DNA of 64,000 bases. Source: Streptomyces sp. NBC_00775. Lineage in GTDB: Bacteria; Actinomycetota; Actinomycetes; Streptomycetales; Streptomycetaceae. The position numbers and the translations under genes are program-made. Under the pieces are notes generated by a model. It saw nothing but the letters and a program-made list of their open reading frames with translations. It was not told where the DNA came from and searched no databases. Each line of letters opens with the position of its first letter. The first letter of the stretch is position 1. Shown here in pieces: positions 1 through 8,752 of this stretch. The stretch is from NCBI RefSeq assembly GCF_036347135.1, contig NZ_CP108938.1, positions 2,852,001 through 2,916,000 on the forward strand. Reading direction: 5' to 3'.

Positions 1-555
1 GCCCGGGAGGTTGGCGGTGAAGGGTTTGCCGGTGATCTCGATGACTTCGAGGGCGCGGACGATACGGCGGCCGTTGCTGGGCAGGATCGCGTGGGCGGCC
101 TCGGGGTCCGCCGCGGCCAGCCGCGCGTGCAGCGCGCCGGAGCCGCGCAGGGTGAGCTCCTCCTCCAGGCGGGCCCGTACCTCGGGGTCGGTGCCGGGGA
201 ACTCCAGGTTGTCGACGGCCCCGCGGACGTACAGCCCGGAGCCGCCCACCAGGATCGGCCAGCGGCCCTCGGCGAGCAGCGCGTCGATACGGGCGCGGGC
301 GAGCCGCTGGTACTCGGCGACGCTGGCCGTGACAGTCACGTCCCAGATGTCCAGGAGGTGGTGCGGGATCCCTCCCCGCTCCTCGGGCGTCAGCTTGGCG
401 GTGCCGATGTCCATCCCTCGGTACAACTGCATGGAGTCGGCGTTGACGACCTCGCCGCCGAGACGTTGGGCAAGGAAAACGCCCAGATCGGACTTTCCTG
501 CCGCGGTCGGTCCGACGACTGCGATGACCCGGGGGGCGGGGGGTGCGCTACTCAC
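1..555 (-). CDS. miaA: tRNA dimethylallyltransferase MiaA (3' end outside window)
   Basis: Transfers a dimethylallyl group from DMAPP to N6 of A37 in tRNAs reading UNN codons; cytoplasmic. The gene runs off the left edge, so only the N-terminal 185 codons are present. A GTG start at 555 gives a protein beginning [10 protein letters not shown], followed directly by the P-loop [10 protein letters not shown], then the [16 protein letters not shown] substrate-binding segment and the [10 protein letters not shown] segment, all diagnostic of MiaA. The MiaA product is the substrate that MiaB, encoded at 2345-3871 on the same strand, then methylthiolates, so the two tRNA-modification steps are close but separated by three unrelated genes. 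Assignment is secure; only the C-terminus cannot be judged. Confidence 0.95.
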   Translation of the reverse strand, partial: MSSAPPAPRVIAVVGPTAAGKSDLGVFLAQRLGGEVVNADSMQLYRGMDIGTAKLTPEERGGIPHHLLDIWDVTVTASVAEYQRLARARIDALLAEGRWPILVGGSGLYVRGAVDNLEFPGTDPEVRARLEEELTLRGSGALHARLAAADPEAAHAILPSNGRRIVRALEVIEITGKPFTANLPG

Positions 556-738
556 CGCCCCAGTCTCGCAAACCTCACGACCTCTCCTCGAACGAGCTAC
601 GTGACGCCACGCGTCCGGGGTCGTTGCCTGTTGCGAGGTTCCAGCCGCCGGTTTTCGAGGACCGGTGACCCGGGCGACGCAATGGGACGCACCGGGCAAC
701 GCGGGATTTCGCCCTCACGAGTAACGTATGGAGTGGAT

Positions 739-996
739 ATGGGCGTTTTTGCACGACTTCTCCGGAGGTCGAAGGCTACGGAGGAGGCGTCAACCGCCGA
801 GGTGCAGGCCGACACACTGACGGCCGAGACCGAGGCGGAGGTGGCGGAAGAGGCGAAGGGTTCATCCCCGGCCGAGAGCGAGGCGCCGGCGGAGGAGACC
901 GCCGAAGCCGCCGCCGCGGACGACGTCGAGATCCCCCAGCAACAGACCGCCGAGAAGGCCGCCGACAATGAGGCAGGCGAGGGCGCCCGCAAGTAA
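739..996 (+). CDS. small acidic disordered protein, unknown function
   Basis: An 85-residue protein I do not recognise as a named family. The first dozen residues are basic and amphipathic (MGVFARLLRRSK); the remainder is almost only Ala, Glu, Thr, Ser and Asp, so it should be intrinsically disordered and strongly acidic. The ATG at 739 is preceded by GGAG at about 6 nt. It lies 24 bases before the MT0933-like gene on the same strand, and the two share one downstream hairpin, so they are probably co-transcribed. It is divergent from miaA; the 183 bases between them must hold both promoters. Coding status is supported by G/C at third positions and by the ribosome binding site, but the function is unknown. 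Confidence 0.7.
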   Translation: MGVFARLLRRSKATEEASTAEVQADTLTAETEAEVAEEAKGSSPAESEAPAEETAEAAAADDVEIPQQQTAEKAADNEAGEGARK

Positions 997-1020
997 CTGG
1001 CCCGCGAGGGAAGGTGAACC

Positions 1021-1284
1021 ATGGGTCTCCTGGACAATTTGAAAGCCAAGCTTGCGCCTGCCAAGGACAAGGTCTCTGACCTCGCACAGCAGCACGGGGA
1101 CAAGGTCGGTCAGAGTCTCGACAAGGCCGCGAAGGTGGTCGACGAGAAGACCAAGCACAAGTACAGCGACAAGATCCAGACGGGCACGGGCAAGGCGAAG
1201 GGCGCCATGGACCGACTCGCGCACAAGGACAGTGGCGGCGCCACGCCTCCGCCGGACGCACCGTCCCCGCCTCCGGCATCCTGA
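1021..1284 (+). CDS. MT0933-like antitoxin-family small protein
   Basis: An 87-residue lysine-rich protein starting MGLLDNLKAKLAPAKDKV, then an alternating charged helix (VGQSLDKAAKVVDEKTKHKY) and DKIQTGTGKAKGAMDRL. This pattern is that of the actinobacterial MT0933-like antitoxin family (Rv0909 of M. tuberculosis is the type member). The last 15 residues are a Pro/Ala/Ser tail. A toxin partner is not visible: the upstream gene is an acidic disordered protein and the downstream gene is on the other strand. Streptomyces encode such proteins widely without an obvious toxin, so a toxin-neutralising role is only a family inference. AGGGAAGG lies just upstream of the ATG. Confidence 0.8.
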   Translation: MGLLDNLKAKLAPAKDKVSDLAQQHGDKVGQSLDKAAKVVDEKTKHKYSDKIQTGTGKAKGAMDRLAHKDSGGATPPPDAPSPPPAS

Positions 1285-1295
1285 GCGACACACAT

Positions 1296-1339
1296 CGGCG
1301 GACGGCCGCGGAGCACTCAGGGCTCCCGGCCGTCCGCCG
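1296..1339 (+). terminator. hairpin terminator after the two small genes
   Basis: A 13-bp perfect outer stem (1296-1308 with 1327-1339) encloses a second 5-bp stem (1310-1314 with 1322-1326), separated by one bulged base. It starts 11 bases after the stop codon at 1284. There is no T-tract, as is common for Streptomyces terminators. Confidence 0.75.
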
Positions 1340-1531
1340 TGTCCTGGCCCGTAGGGCTCCTGAGGATCGAGTCCGCCGGGAAACCCACGCTCACACCGCT
1401 ACGGCCACTGACGCCGGGGTCCGCTCGGAGACCCGGTTCCCGCTTGTGTGGTCACTGACCGCGGAGACAGCCCGGAGACCCCGTACACGCCCGTACGGCC
1501 CAGAGAGCGGCGACTTTCTTCAGAAGGCCCG

Positions 1532-2260
1532 CTAGGACCAGGCCGCGACCAAATACCCCACCCCGTAAGGCGCATCGTCGTAGAGCAGCGCGCCGCCCAG
1601 CCCGGCGCCCTCCGCCGCGCCCGCGAGGACCTGCCAGGGAGCTCGCCCGGAGGCCTTCAGCTCGTGCGCCAGTTCGGCGTCCAGCGATTTGAGGGCCGCC
1701 ACGTCCGCCGCGCCCAGCGCACGCGCGACCTCCGCGTCGAAGCCCGCCGCGCGCTCGTCGAGATAGCCCGGCGCCTTGAGCGTCCGGCACGCGCTGGCGT
1801 CGCCCATCACCAGCAGTGCCACCCGCTTGGCCCGCCCGACGATTTCCCCTCCCACTTGGATACACCGCTCAGCCGCGAGAGGTTCCCCCACGCCGAGCCC
1901 CTCGACGGGAGCGTCGGACGCTTCGGACCAGCGCGTGCGTTCCAGCAGCCACGCGGCGACGGCGAGCGAGGGAGGCAGCTCACGCTCCGACGCCCCGGGG
2001 CTCAGCTGGTCGCCCCCGAGATGTACGTCGAGATCGACGCCGAACCCGCGGAACGAGCCCCGCGTGCCCTGCGGGTGCGGTCCGCGCCCGCTCTGCTCGG
2101 CGGGGCCCACGACGACCAGCAGGTCGGGTCGGGAGGCGGCGAGTACACCGAGCGCGTCCGTGCACGCGGCGCGCGCGGCGTCCAGCTCTGGCGCCGCGCC
2201 GGCGGCGACGTCGGGGACAAGCAGCGGCGGACAGGGAAGAACTGCGGCGGCTACAAGCAT
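1532..2260 (-). CDS. class III extradiol dioxygenase subunit B-like protein
   Basis: A 242-residue protein with the fold signature of the LigB-like class III extradiol dioxygenase superfamily: N-terminal MLVAAAVLPCPPLLVP, then a DLLVVVGP strand and a VALLVMGDAS strand near the middle. It is a conserved Streptomyces protein adjacent to miaB; its substrate is not known and I do not see a full set of metal ligands that would prove enzymatic activity. The start at ATG 2260 gives the N-terminus common to the family. It lies 84 bases after the end of miaB on the same strand, so it could be transcribed with it. Confidence 0.75.
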   Translation of the reverse strand: MLVAAAVLPCPPLLVPDVAAGAAPELDAARAACTDALGVLAASRPDLLVVVGPAEQSGRGPHPQGTRGSFRGFGVDLDVHLGGDQLSPGASERELPPSLAVAAWLLERTRWSEASDAPVEGLGVGEPLAAERCIQVGGEIVGRAKRVALLVMGDASACRTLKAPGYLDERAAGFDAEVARALGAADVAALKSLDAELAHELKASGRAPWQVLAGAAEGAGLGGALLYDDAPYGVGYLVAAWS

Positions 2261-2344
2261 GATCGGCAGCGTAACCCCGCTGAGCGGCCGAGCGTCACTC
2301 CTCGGTCAGTACGTCTCGATCGGCACGTCCGTGAGTTCAGGAAC

Positions 2345-3871
2345 TCAGTCGCAGCCGCACCCACTGCCTGTGGCGACCGGCAGCGGCGCGGGAGCGCCGA
2401 TCTTCGGCAGCCCCAGCATCACACCCGCCGGCTTCGCGGCCTCCGCGGCGTTGCGCTTCTCCCAGGCGTCCCCCGCGCGCGTGCGGCGCACGTTCAGGGC
2501 GGTGCCCTCGGCGAGGAGGTGGTGCGGGGCGGCGTACGTGATCTCGACCGTGACCACGTCGCCGGGGCGCACCTCTTCGTCGGGCTTGGTGAAGTGGACC
2601 AGGCGGTTGTCGGGGGCGCGGCCGGAGAGGCGGTGCGTGGCGCCGTCCTTGCGGCCCTCGCCCTCGGCGACCATCAGCTCCAGGGTGCGGCCGACCTGCT
2701 TCTTGTTCTCGTCCCAGGAGATCTCCTCCTGGAGGGCGACGAGACGCTCGTAGCGCGCCTGGACGACCTCCTTGGGAATCTGCCCCTCCATGGTGGCCGC
2801 CGGGGTTCCGGGGCGCTTGGAGTACTGGAAGGTGAACGCCTGCGCGAAGCGGGCCTCGCGGACCGCGTGGAGGGTCTGCTCGAAGTCCTCCTCGGTCTCG
2901 CCGGGGAAGCCCACGATGATGTCGGTGGTGATCGCCGCGTGCGGGATGGCGGCCCGCACCTTCTCGATGATCCCCAGGTAGCGGTCCTGGCGGTACGAGC
3001 GGCGCATCGCCTTCAGGACCGTGTCCGAGCCGGACTGCATCGGCATGTGCAGCTGCGGCATCACGTTCGGCGTCTCCGCCATGGCGGCGATCACGTCGTC
3101 GGTGAAGTCGCGCGGGTGCGGCGAGGTGAAGCGCACGCGCTCCAGACCCTCGATCTGCCCGCAGGCCCGCAGCAGCTTGCTGAAGGCCTCGCGGTCGCCG
3201 ATGTCGCTGCCGTAAGCGTTGACGTTCTGCCCGAGCAGCGTGATCTCGGAGACGCCCTCGCCGACCAGAGCCTCGATCTCGGCCAGGATGTCGCCGGTCC
3301 TGCGGTCCTTCTCCTTGCCGCGCAGCGCCGGGACGATGCAGAAGGTGCAGGTGTTGTTGCAGCCGACCGAGATGGAGACCCAGGCGGCGTAGGCGCTCTC
3401 GCGGCGGGTCGGCAGCGTCGACGGGAACGCCTCGAGCGACTCGGCGATCTCGACCTGCGCCTCTTCCTGGACGCGGGCGCGCTCCAGGAGGACCGGCAGC
3501 TTGCCGATGTTGTGCGTCCCGAAGACGACGTCCACCCAGGGCGCCTTCTTCACGATGGTGTCGCGGTCCTTCTGCGCGAGGCAGCCGCCGACGGCGATCT
3601 GCATCCCGGGACGCTTCGTCTTCATCGGGGCGAGGCGGCCGAGGTTGCCGTACAGCCGGTTGTCGGCGTTCTCCCGTACGGCGCAGGTGTTGAAGACGAC
3701 GACGTCCGCGTCACCGTCCGAACCCTCGGGCGCGCGCACGTAACCGGCGCCCTCCAGGAGCCCCGAGAGCCGTTCGGAGTCGTGGACGTTCATCTGGCAC
3801 CCGTAAGTGCGTACTTCGTAAGTCTTGGGTTCCTGAACGTCCACTGCCTGGCTCCGGTCGCTGCTGCTCAT
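2345..3871 (-). CDS. miaB: tRNA-2-methylthio-N6-dimethylallyladenosine synthase MiaB
   Basis: Radical-SAM methylthiotransferase that converts i6A37 to ms2i6A37 in tRNA, using two 4Fe-4S clusters. The 508-residue protein shows the N-terminal UPF0004 cysteines (TYGCQMN near residue 23, [14 protein letters not shown]), the radical [11 protein letters not shown] motif near the middle, and a C-terminal TRAM-like domain. The ATG at 3871 ([12 protein letters not shown]) was chosen over an in-frame start 33 codons upstream because it fits the family N-terminus. The C-terminus ends in Gly-Cys-Gly-Cys-Asp (CGCD), an unusual cysteine pair outside the catalytic set. Upstream on the same strand is a MazG-like gene. 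Confidence 0.95.
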   Translation of the reverse strand: MSSSDRSQAVDVQEPKTYEVRTYGCQMNVHDSERLSGLLEGAGYVRAPEGSDGDADVVVFNTCAVRENADNRLYGNLGRLAPMKTKRPGMQIAVGGCLAQKDRDTIVKKAPWVDVVFGTHNIGKLPVLLERARVQEEAQVEIAESLEAFPSTLPTRRESAYAAWVSISVGCNNTCTFCIVPALRGKEKDRRTGDILAEIEALVGEGVSEITLLGQNVNAYGSDIGDREAFSKLLRACGQIEGLERVRFTSPHPRDFTDDVIAAMAETPNVMPQLHMPMQSGSDTVLKAMRRSYRQDRYLGIIEKVRAAIPHAAITTDIIVGFPGETEEDFEQTLHAVREARFAQAFTFQYSKRPGTPAATMEGQIPKEVVQARYERLVALQEEISWDENKKQVGRTLELMVAEGEGRKDGATHRLSGRAPDNRLVHFTKPDEEVRPGDVVTVEITYAAPHHLLAEGTALNVRRTRAGDAWEKRNAAEAAKPAGVMLGLPKIGAPAPLPVATGSGCGCD

Positions 3872-3911
3872 GTGACAAGGGTAGGCGGTGCCCGGAGTGG
3901 CTCCCGTCGCC

Positions 3912-4316
3912 CTATGCCTCAGCGGCCCTCCAGCCCTGGCTGCGGAGGATCTCCGAGACATCCGGGGCACGGTAGTGCTCCCCCTTGAGGACCTTGCCGT
4001 CGTCCCTGCGGGCGACCCGGCCGTCGGGGCCCAGCTTCGTCATGTTGGACCGGTGGACCTCGGCGATCACGGCGTCGAGGTCGATCCCGTGGACGAGCGC
4101 GGTGCCGTACGCCACGTACACGACGTCGGCCAGCTCGTGCGCCAGCCGGTCCAGCGGGCCGGTGACCGAGACCTCGGCGACTTCCGCGGCCTCCTCGGCG
4201 AGCAGCTCGCCACGGTGGGCGGCCAGCTCCGGGGAGACCTCTGTCGGCGTGCTGCGGGCGTCGAGGCCGAAGGCGCGGTGGAATTCACGGACCAGGGAGG
4301 CGGGAGAGGGCTGCAT
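3912..4316 (-). CDS. MazG-like nucleotide pyrophosphohydrolase domain protein
   Basis: A 134-residue protein of the all-alpha NTP pyrophosphohydrolase (MazG/PRA-PH-like) superfamily. The metal-binding helix pattern is visible as EEAAEVAEV at about residues 41-49 and [13 protein letters not shown] at about residues 61-73, i.e. the paired E-x-x-E and E-x-x-D motifs. These enzymes hydrolyse NTPs or related nucleotides to the monophosphate and pyrophosphate. It lies 40 bases upstream of miaB on the same strand, and its start at 4316 is 117 bases from the divergent TAXI protein gene. Exact substrate cannot be read from sequence. Confidence 0.8.
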   Translation of the reverse strand: MQPSPASLVREFHRAFGLDARSTPTEVSPELAAHRGELLAEEAAEVAEVSVTGPLDRLAHELADVVYVAYGTALVHGIDLDAVIAEVHRSNMTKLGPDGRVARRDDGKVLKGEHYRAPDVSEILRSQGWRAAEA

Positions 4317-4433
4317 CCGACGAGCCTATCGACGGGAGGCCGGGCCCCTGGAGCGCCCGACGGCTTCGGCACCCTGGCCAGGTCAGAGCCCCGCCCTGGT
4401 CAGGACCGCCCCCGTGCTGGCAGGATCGCGCGC

Positions 4434-5432
4434 ATGTTCCAGGCACTCCCCCGTATCGGCCGGCGCCGCGCGCTGTTCGGCTCGGCGGCCGCTTTCGCGG
4501 TCTTCGGGCTGCTGCTGTGGTGGCTGCTGCCGCTGGGCGAGGAGTCCCCGAGCGGGACGATCACCTTCAGTACGGGCAGCCCGACCGGGGTCTACCAGAA
4601 GTACGGCAAGCTCCTCAAGGGTGCCATCGCCAAGGACATGCCGCGCCTGGACGTACAGCTGCTGGACAGCGACGGGTCGCAGGAGAACGTCCGGCGTGTG
4701 GCGACGGGCAAGGCCGACTTCACCATCGCGGCGGCCGACGCGGTGGAGACGTACATACTGCAGAACAAGCCGGGATCGGGCCGGCTGCGCGGCTGCGCCC
4801 GGCTCTACGACGACTATGTGCACCTGGTCGTCCCGCGCTCGTCGTCCGTACGGTCCGTGGCGGACCTACGGGGCAAGAAGGTCGCCGTGGGGCCGAGTGG
4901 CTCCGGGGTGCGGCTGATAGCGAACCATGTGCTCCAGGCGGCCGGACTCGACCCCGACAAGGACATCGAGCCGCTGGCCGACGGCATCGCGACCATGCCC
5001 GACCTGCTGAAACAGCACAAGATCGACGCCTTCTTCTGGTCGGGTGGCCTCCCGACGAGCCCCGTGCTGGAGCTCTCGAAGGCGTACGACATCAGGCTGG
5101 TGCCGATCGGCAGTGGCCTGATCAAGAAGCTGCACGAGCAGGGCGACGCCGCCCGCTACTACCGGGCCGCGGTGATGCCCGCCGATGCCTACCCCAAGGC
5201 GCAGCGCGGCTCGTCCGTGCAGACGCTGGCCGTGGCCAACTTCCTGATCACCCGGGAGGACGCGGACGCGAACCTCACCGAGGCCCTCACCCGCACGGTG
5301 ATCGCCAGCCGCGACCACATCGGCGCCCGGGTGCACGCGGCGCAGCTGGTGGACCTGCGCACGGCGATCTACACGGATCCGCTGCCGCTGCACGAAGGCG
5401 CGCGACGCTACTACCGGTCGATCAAGCCTTAG
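4434..5432 (+). CDS. TAXI-family TRAP transporter solute-binding protein
   Basis: A 332-residue exported binding protein. An N-terminal RRR and a single hydrophobic helix (about residues 13-34, ending LLLWWLLP) act as uncleaved anchor or signal sequence. The mature part carries the TAXI signature: FSTGSPTGVYQKYGKLL, then TIAAADAVETY, VVPRSSSVRSVADLRGKKVAVGP and DAFFWSGGLPTSPV. TAXI proteins bind small acids and usually work with a fused DctQM-type membrane subunit; none is encoded next to it here, so it is either an orphan or serves a sensor. Its nearest neighbour, convergent at 77 bases, is the glutamate-type sensor kinase, which makes a link to ligand sensing conceivable but unproven. Upstream in-frame extension lacks a better start. 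Confidence 0.85.
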   Translation: MFQALPRIGRRRALFGSAAAFAVFGLLLWWLLPLGEESPSGTITFSTGSPTGVYQKYGKLLKGAIAKDMPRLDVQLLDSDGSQENVRRVATGKADFTIAAADAVETYILQNKPGSGRLRGCARLYDDYVHLVVPRSSSVRSVADLRGKKVAVGPSGSGVRLIANHVLQAAGLDPDKDIEPLADGIATMPDLLKQHKIDAFFWSGGLPTSPVLELSKAYDIRLVPIGSGLIKKLHEQGDAARYYRAAVMPADAYPKAQRGSSVQTLAVANFLITREDADANLTEALTRTVIASRDHIGARVHAAQLVDLRTAIYTDPLPLHEGARRYYRSIKP

Positions 5433-5508
5433 CCGTTCGCCTCGCATAGCCGTTCACGTGGTGCGGCATGCGTATCTCGTCGGCGCTCCCCGGTCCCCGG
5501 CGAGCCGC

Positions 5509-6915
5509 TCAGGTGGCCGGCCCCGACCTCGGCACCGTCACCGTCACCCTCAGGCCGTGCGGCTCGTTGTGGGCGTACGCGATGGAGCCGCCGCCCGCCG
5601 AGAGCAGCACGCGTGAGATCGACAGACCGAGGCCCGATCCCTTGATGTTCTGGTGCCCGGTGCTGCGCCAGAAGCGGTCGCCGATGCGGGCCAGGTCCTC
5701 GTCGCTGAGGCCGGGGCCGCCGTCGGTGACCACGACGGTCGAGACCTCGCCGTTCGAGGCGACCTTCACCTCGACGCTCTCCCCCTCGGGCGTGAACTTC
5801 AACGCGTTGTCGATCACCGCGTCCAGGGCGCTCGACAGCGTGATGGGATCGGCCCAGGCGGTGGTGGCCGGGCAGGTCCCCGCCAGCCGCACGCCCTTGC
5901 TCTCGGCGAGCGGCTGCCAGGACGACACGCGCTCGGCCGTGAGCGCGCCGATGTCGGTGAGGCACAGGTCCGCCTCGGCGTGCTCGGCGAGCGCCAGGTC
6001 GAGGAGGTCGTCGAGGACCTGGGCGAGGCGCTTGCCCTCGGTGCGGACCGAGGCGATCTCCTCATTGCCCTCCGGCAGTTCGAGGGCGAGCAGCTCGATG
6101 CGCAGCAGCAGCGCGGAGAGCGGGTTGCGCAGCTGGTGCGAGGCGTCGGCGACGAAGGCGCGCTGCTGCTCCAGCACGTCCTCGACGTTGTCCGCCATCT
6201 CGTTGAACGACCGGGCCAGGCGCCTGAGTTCCGGTGGACCGCCGGCGGCCGCGACCCGGGACTTCAGGCGTCCGGTCGCGATGTCGTGGGTGGTGGCGTC
6301 GAGGACGCGTACGGGTCTGAGCACCCAGCCGGTGAGGCGCAGCGCGGCACCGAGGGCGAGGAGCATCGCGAACACCTCGCCCGCGCCGATGATCAGCCAG
6401 CCGTGCAGGGTCTTCGAACGCATCTGCCCGGTGGGCGAGTCGGTGACGACGACGGCCATGACGTCGCCGTCCCTGATCACCGGGGAGGCCACGACGAGAC
6501 GGTGGCGCTGCCACGGCCAGACCTGCCGCGGGTCATGGCTGCGACGGCTCAGGCGCGCCTCGTTGAAGGCGTCGCGTCCCTCACCCGTCTTGGGGAGGAG
6601 CCAGGCATCCGGCGCGTTGGCCATGGCCGTGCCGTTGCGGTAGAAGACACCGGCCCGGATGCCGTACACGCTGTAGTAGCGGGCGAGTTCCTTGCGCAGG
6701 GTCTCGCGGCGCTCGTCGGGGAAGGTTCCCGAGGAAGCGGTCGCCGGGTCGGTGACGAACTGCGCGAGCGCCGCGAAGCGCGCCGTGTCGTCGATGCGGT
6801 CGACGACCACCCGTTGCTGCTGAGCCGCCGCGACACTCACGGCGAGCGGAATGCCAAGCGCGAGCAGCACGGCGGCCATCAGGACGATGAGCAGCGGGAG
6901 AAGACGTGTGCGCAC
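5509..6915 (-). CDS. gluK: sensor histidine kinase, GluK-like
   Basis: A 468-residue membrane histidine kinase. Residues about 5-30 form the first transmembrane helix, followed by an extracytoplasmic sensor region of about 150 residues, a second helix (WLIIGAGEVFAMLLALGAAL) and a HAMP linker (LRPVRVLDATTHDIATGRL). The phospho-acceptor is His260 in DASHQLRNPL; the ATPase has the N box (DNALKFTPEG) and G boxes (DGGPGL, KGSGLGLSIS). GTG start. It sits 9 bases downstream of its response regulator, and the pair is divergent from gluABCD. In S. coelicolor the corresponding pair, GluR/GluK, responds to extracellular glutamate and controls the importer; the same role is inferred here from position and domain layout. 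Confidence 0.88.
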   Translation of the reverse strand: MRTRLLPLLIVLMAAVLLALGIPLAVSVAAAQQQRVVVDRIDDTARFAALAQFVTDPATASSGTFPDERRETLRKELARYYSVYGIRAGVFYRNGTAMANAPDAWLLPKTGEGRDAFNEARLSRRSHDPRQVWPWQRHRLVVASPVIRDGDVMAVVVTDSPTGQMRSKTLHGWLIIGAGEVFAMLLALGAALRLTGWVLRPVRVLDATTHDIATGRLKSRVAAAGGPPELRRLARSFNEMADNVEDVLEQQRAFVADASHQLRNPLSALLLRIELLALELPEGNEEIASVRTEGKRLAQVLDDLLDLALAEHAEADLCLTDIGALTAERVSSWQPLAESKGVRLAGTCPATTAWADPITLSSALDAVIDNALKFTPEGESVEVKVASNGEVSTVVVTDGGPGLSDEDLARIGDRFWRSTGHQNIKGSGLGLSISRVLLSAGGGSIAYAHNEPHGLRVTVTVPRSGPAT

Positions 6916-6924
6916 CCGTGCCCG

Positions 6925-7611
6925 CTACGACGCCGGGGCGACGAGCCGGTACCCGACGCCGCGTACGGTCTCGATCAGCGCCGGCATGCGCAACTTGGAG
7001 CGCAGGGATGCGACATGCACCTCCAGGGTGCGCCCGGTCCCCTCCCAACTGGTGCGCCACACTTCGCTGATGATCTGTTCCCGGCGGAACACCACTCCGG
7101 GCCGCTGGGCCAGCAGCGCGAGAAGGTCGAACTCCTTGCGCGTCAGTTGGACAACCAAACCGTCCACCGTGACCTGGCGGTTGGGGAGTTCGATGTGCAC
7201 AGGGCCGAGCCGCAGCGCGGTGTCGCCGGCGGCCGAGGCGTCGTCCGCGGCACTGCGCCGGCTGACGGCGTGGATACGGGCGAGCAGCTCCCCCGTGTCG
7301 TAGGGCTTCACTACGTAGTCGTCAGCGCCGAGGTTGAGGCCGTGGATCCGGGAGCGCACGTCGGCGCGCGCGGTGACCATGATCACCGGGGTGCTGGTCC
7401 GCTTGCGGATCTTGCCGCAGACCTCGTATCCGTCCTGGTCGGGCAGGCCCAGGTCGAGCAGGACGACCCCGAACCCGTCGCTCTCCGGGACCAGTGCCTG
7501 CAGGGCCTCTTCGCCGCTGCGGGCATGCGTGACGTCGAAGCCGTGCCGGGCCAGCACCGCGGACAGGGCGGCGGCGACATGGTTGTCGTCCTCGACGAGG
7601 AGCAGTCTCAT
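6925..7611 (-). CDS. gluR: OmpR-family response regulator, GluR-like
   Basis: A 228-residue response regulator. The receiver domain (residues 1-115) has the acidic pocket EDD at 7-9, phospho-acceptor Asp53 (LLDLGLPDQDGYE), Thr in VTA and Lys in VVKPYD. The C-terminal winged-helix domain (about 130-228) has the PhoB-type TRKEFDLLALLAQRPG and VHVASLRSKL motifs and ends GVGYRLVAP. ATG 7611 gives a start directly at the receiver domain (MRLLLVEDDN); an in-frame extension of 52 codons is unlike the family and was rejected. Partner kinase follows immediately. The 284-base gap to gluA carries the divergent promoters and probably the binding site. Confidence 0.92.
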   Translation of the reverse strand: MRLLLVEDDNHVAAALSAVLARHGFDVTHARSGEEALQALVPESDGFGVVLLDLGLPDQDGYEVCGKIRKRTSTPVIMVTARADVRSRIHGLNLGADDYVVKPYDTGELLARIHAVSRRSAADDASAAGDTALRLGPVHIELPNRQVTVDGLVVQLTRKEFDLLALLAQRPGVVFRREQIISEVWRTSWEGTGRTLEVHVASLRSKLRMPALIETVRGVGYRLVAPAS

Positions 7612-7895
7612 TCCGGCCCCCTCCGGTTCATTGGTCGTACGGTCTCGGCTTGTAGAACGCGCTGCACGCACGCGTGCACCATGGAAGTCACGCCGATGGA
7701 CAAGGACGGCGTCAAGTGGCTTCGGGTTGCGAAGGGCTTCCGTTACGCAGCCGGTACGCGACCGCACAGGGCCACTACGACACGTGCCCGATTGCTACCG
7801 GATCGTGATGCTCAAGTTCCCCTCAGATGTAATGACGCTGGTCGTAAGGGCTCACTACTGTCCTCCGAAACCGAGGAGGACGGAGCCCAAAAGCG
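7612..7895. promoter_or_regulatory. divergent gluR / gluA regulatory region
   Basis: The 284 non-coding bases separate gluR (leftward) from gluABCD (rightward), so promoters of both lie here. A 7-bp stem (7860-7866 with 7875-7881, 8-base loop) stands just before the gluA start; its 3' arm contains a GGAGGA sequence, and the more likely ribosome binding site GGAG at 7882-7885 follows at once. The hairpin could modulate access to the ribosome binding site. Promoter hexamers are not clear enough to assign. Confidence 0.5.
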
Positions 7896-8672
7896 ATGAC
7901 CGAAGTATCGGTGGCCAAGGATGCCGTGGCCGCGACCGAGGAATTGGTCGTCCTGAAGAGCGTCAACAAGCACTTCGGCGCGTTGCACGTGCTCCAGGAC
8001 ATCGACCTGACGATCGCCCGCGGCGAGGTCGTCGTGGTCATCGGGCCCTCCGGGTCCGGAAAGTCCACCCTGTGCCGCACCATCAACCGCCTGGAGACGA
8101 TCGATTCGGGCGACATCTCGATCGACGGCAAGCCGCTGCCCGAAGAGGGTAAGGCGCTCGCCCGGCTGCGGGCCGACGTGGGCATGGTCTTCCAGTCCTT
8201 CAATCTCTTCTCGCACAAGACGGTGCTCGAGAACGTGATGCTGGGTCAGATCAAGGTGCGCAAGACCGACAAGAAGGCGGCCGAGGAGAAGGCCCGCGCG
8301 CTGCTCGACCGCGTCGGTGTCGGCACGCAGGCGGACAAGTACCCCGCACAGCTGTCGGGCGGCCAGCAGCAGCGCGTCGCGATCGCGCGGGCGCTGGCGA
8401 TGGACCCCAAGGTCATGCTCTTCGACGAGCCGACCTCCGCGCTGGACCCCGAGATGATCAACGAGGTCCTGGAGGTCATGCAGCAGCTCGCGCGTGACGG
8501 CATGACCATGATCGTCGTCACCCATGAGATGGGCTTCGCTCGTTCGGCTGCCAACCGAGTGGTGTTCATGGCCGACGGTCGGATCGTCGAAGAGGCTGTG
8601 CCGGACCAGTTCTTCAGCAATCCCCGCAGTGACCGCGCCAAGGACTTCCTGTCGAAGATCCTGCATCACTGA
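7896..8672 (+). CDS. gluA: glutamate ABC transporter ATP-binding protein GluA
   Basis: ATPase of the polar amino-acid (PAAT) ABC importer family, 258 residues. Walker A is GPSGSGKST (about residues 51-59), Q-loop FQSFNLF, signature [15 protein letters not shown], Walker [16 protein letters not shown] and switch His in VVTHEMGFA. It energises uptake of glutamate through the GluC/GluD permease pair with the GluB lipoprotein as receptor. First gene of a four-gene operon; 80 bases separate its stop from gluB. Close similarity of the cluster to the well-known Corynebacterium and Streptomyces gluABCD systems supports the substrate, though related operons can carry other acidic amino acids. Confidence 0.93.
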   Translation: MTEVSVAKDAVAATEELVVLKSVNKHFGALHVLQDIDLTIARGEVVVVIGPSGSGKSTLCRTINRLETIDSGDISIDGKPLPEEGKALARLRADVGMVFQSFNLFSHKTVLENVMLGQIKVRKTDKKAAEEKARALLDRVGVGTQADKYPAQLSGGQQQRVAIARALAMDPKVMLFDEPTSALDPEMINEVLEVMQQLARDGMTMIVVTHEMGFARSAANRVVFMADGRIVEEAVPDQFFSNPRSDRAKDFLSKILHH

Positions 8673-8752
8673 CGGCCCCGTCGCGCCCCTGCCGATCCGC
8701 GTCACCCGCCCTCGACGGACCGCACCTCTTCACCACTCAAAGGATGTTCATC

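Noticed and set aside
1448..3988. A long plus-strand frame over the dioxygenase-like gene and miaB
   Set aside because: No motif, antisense to miaB; such frames are usual in high-G+C DNA.
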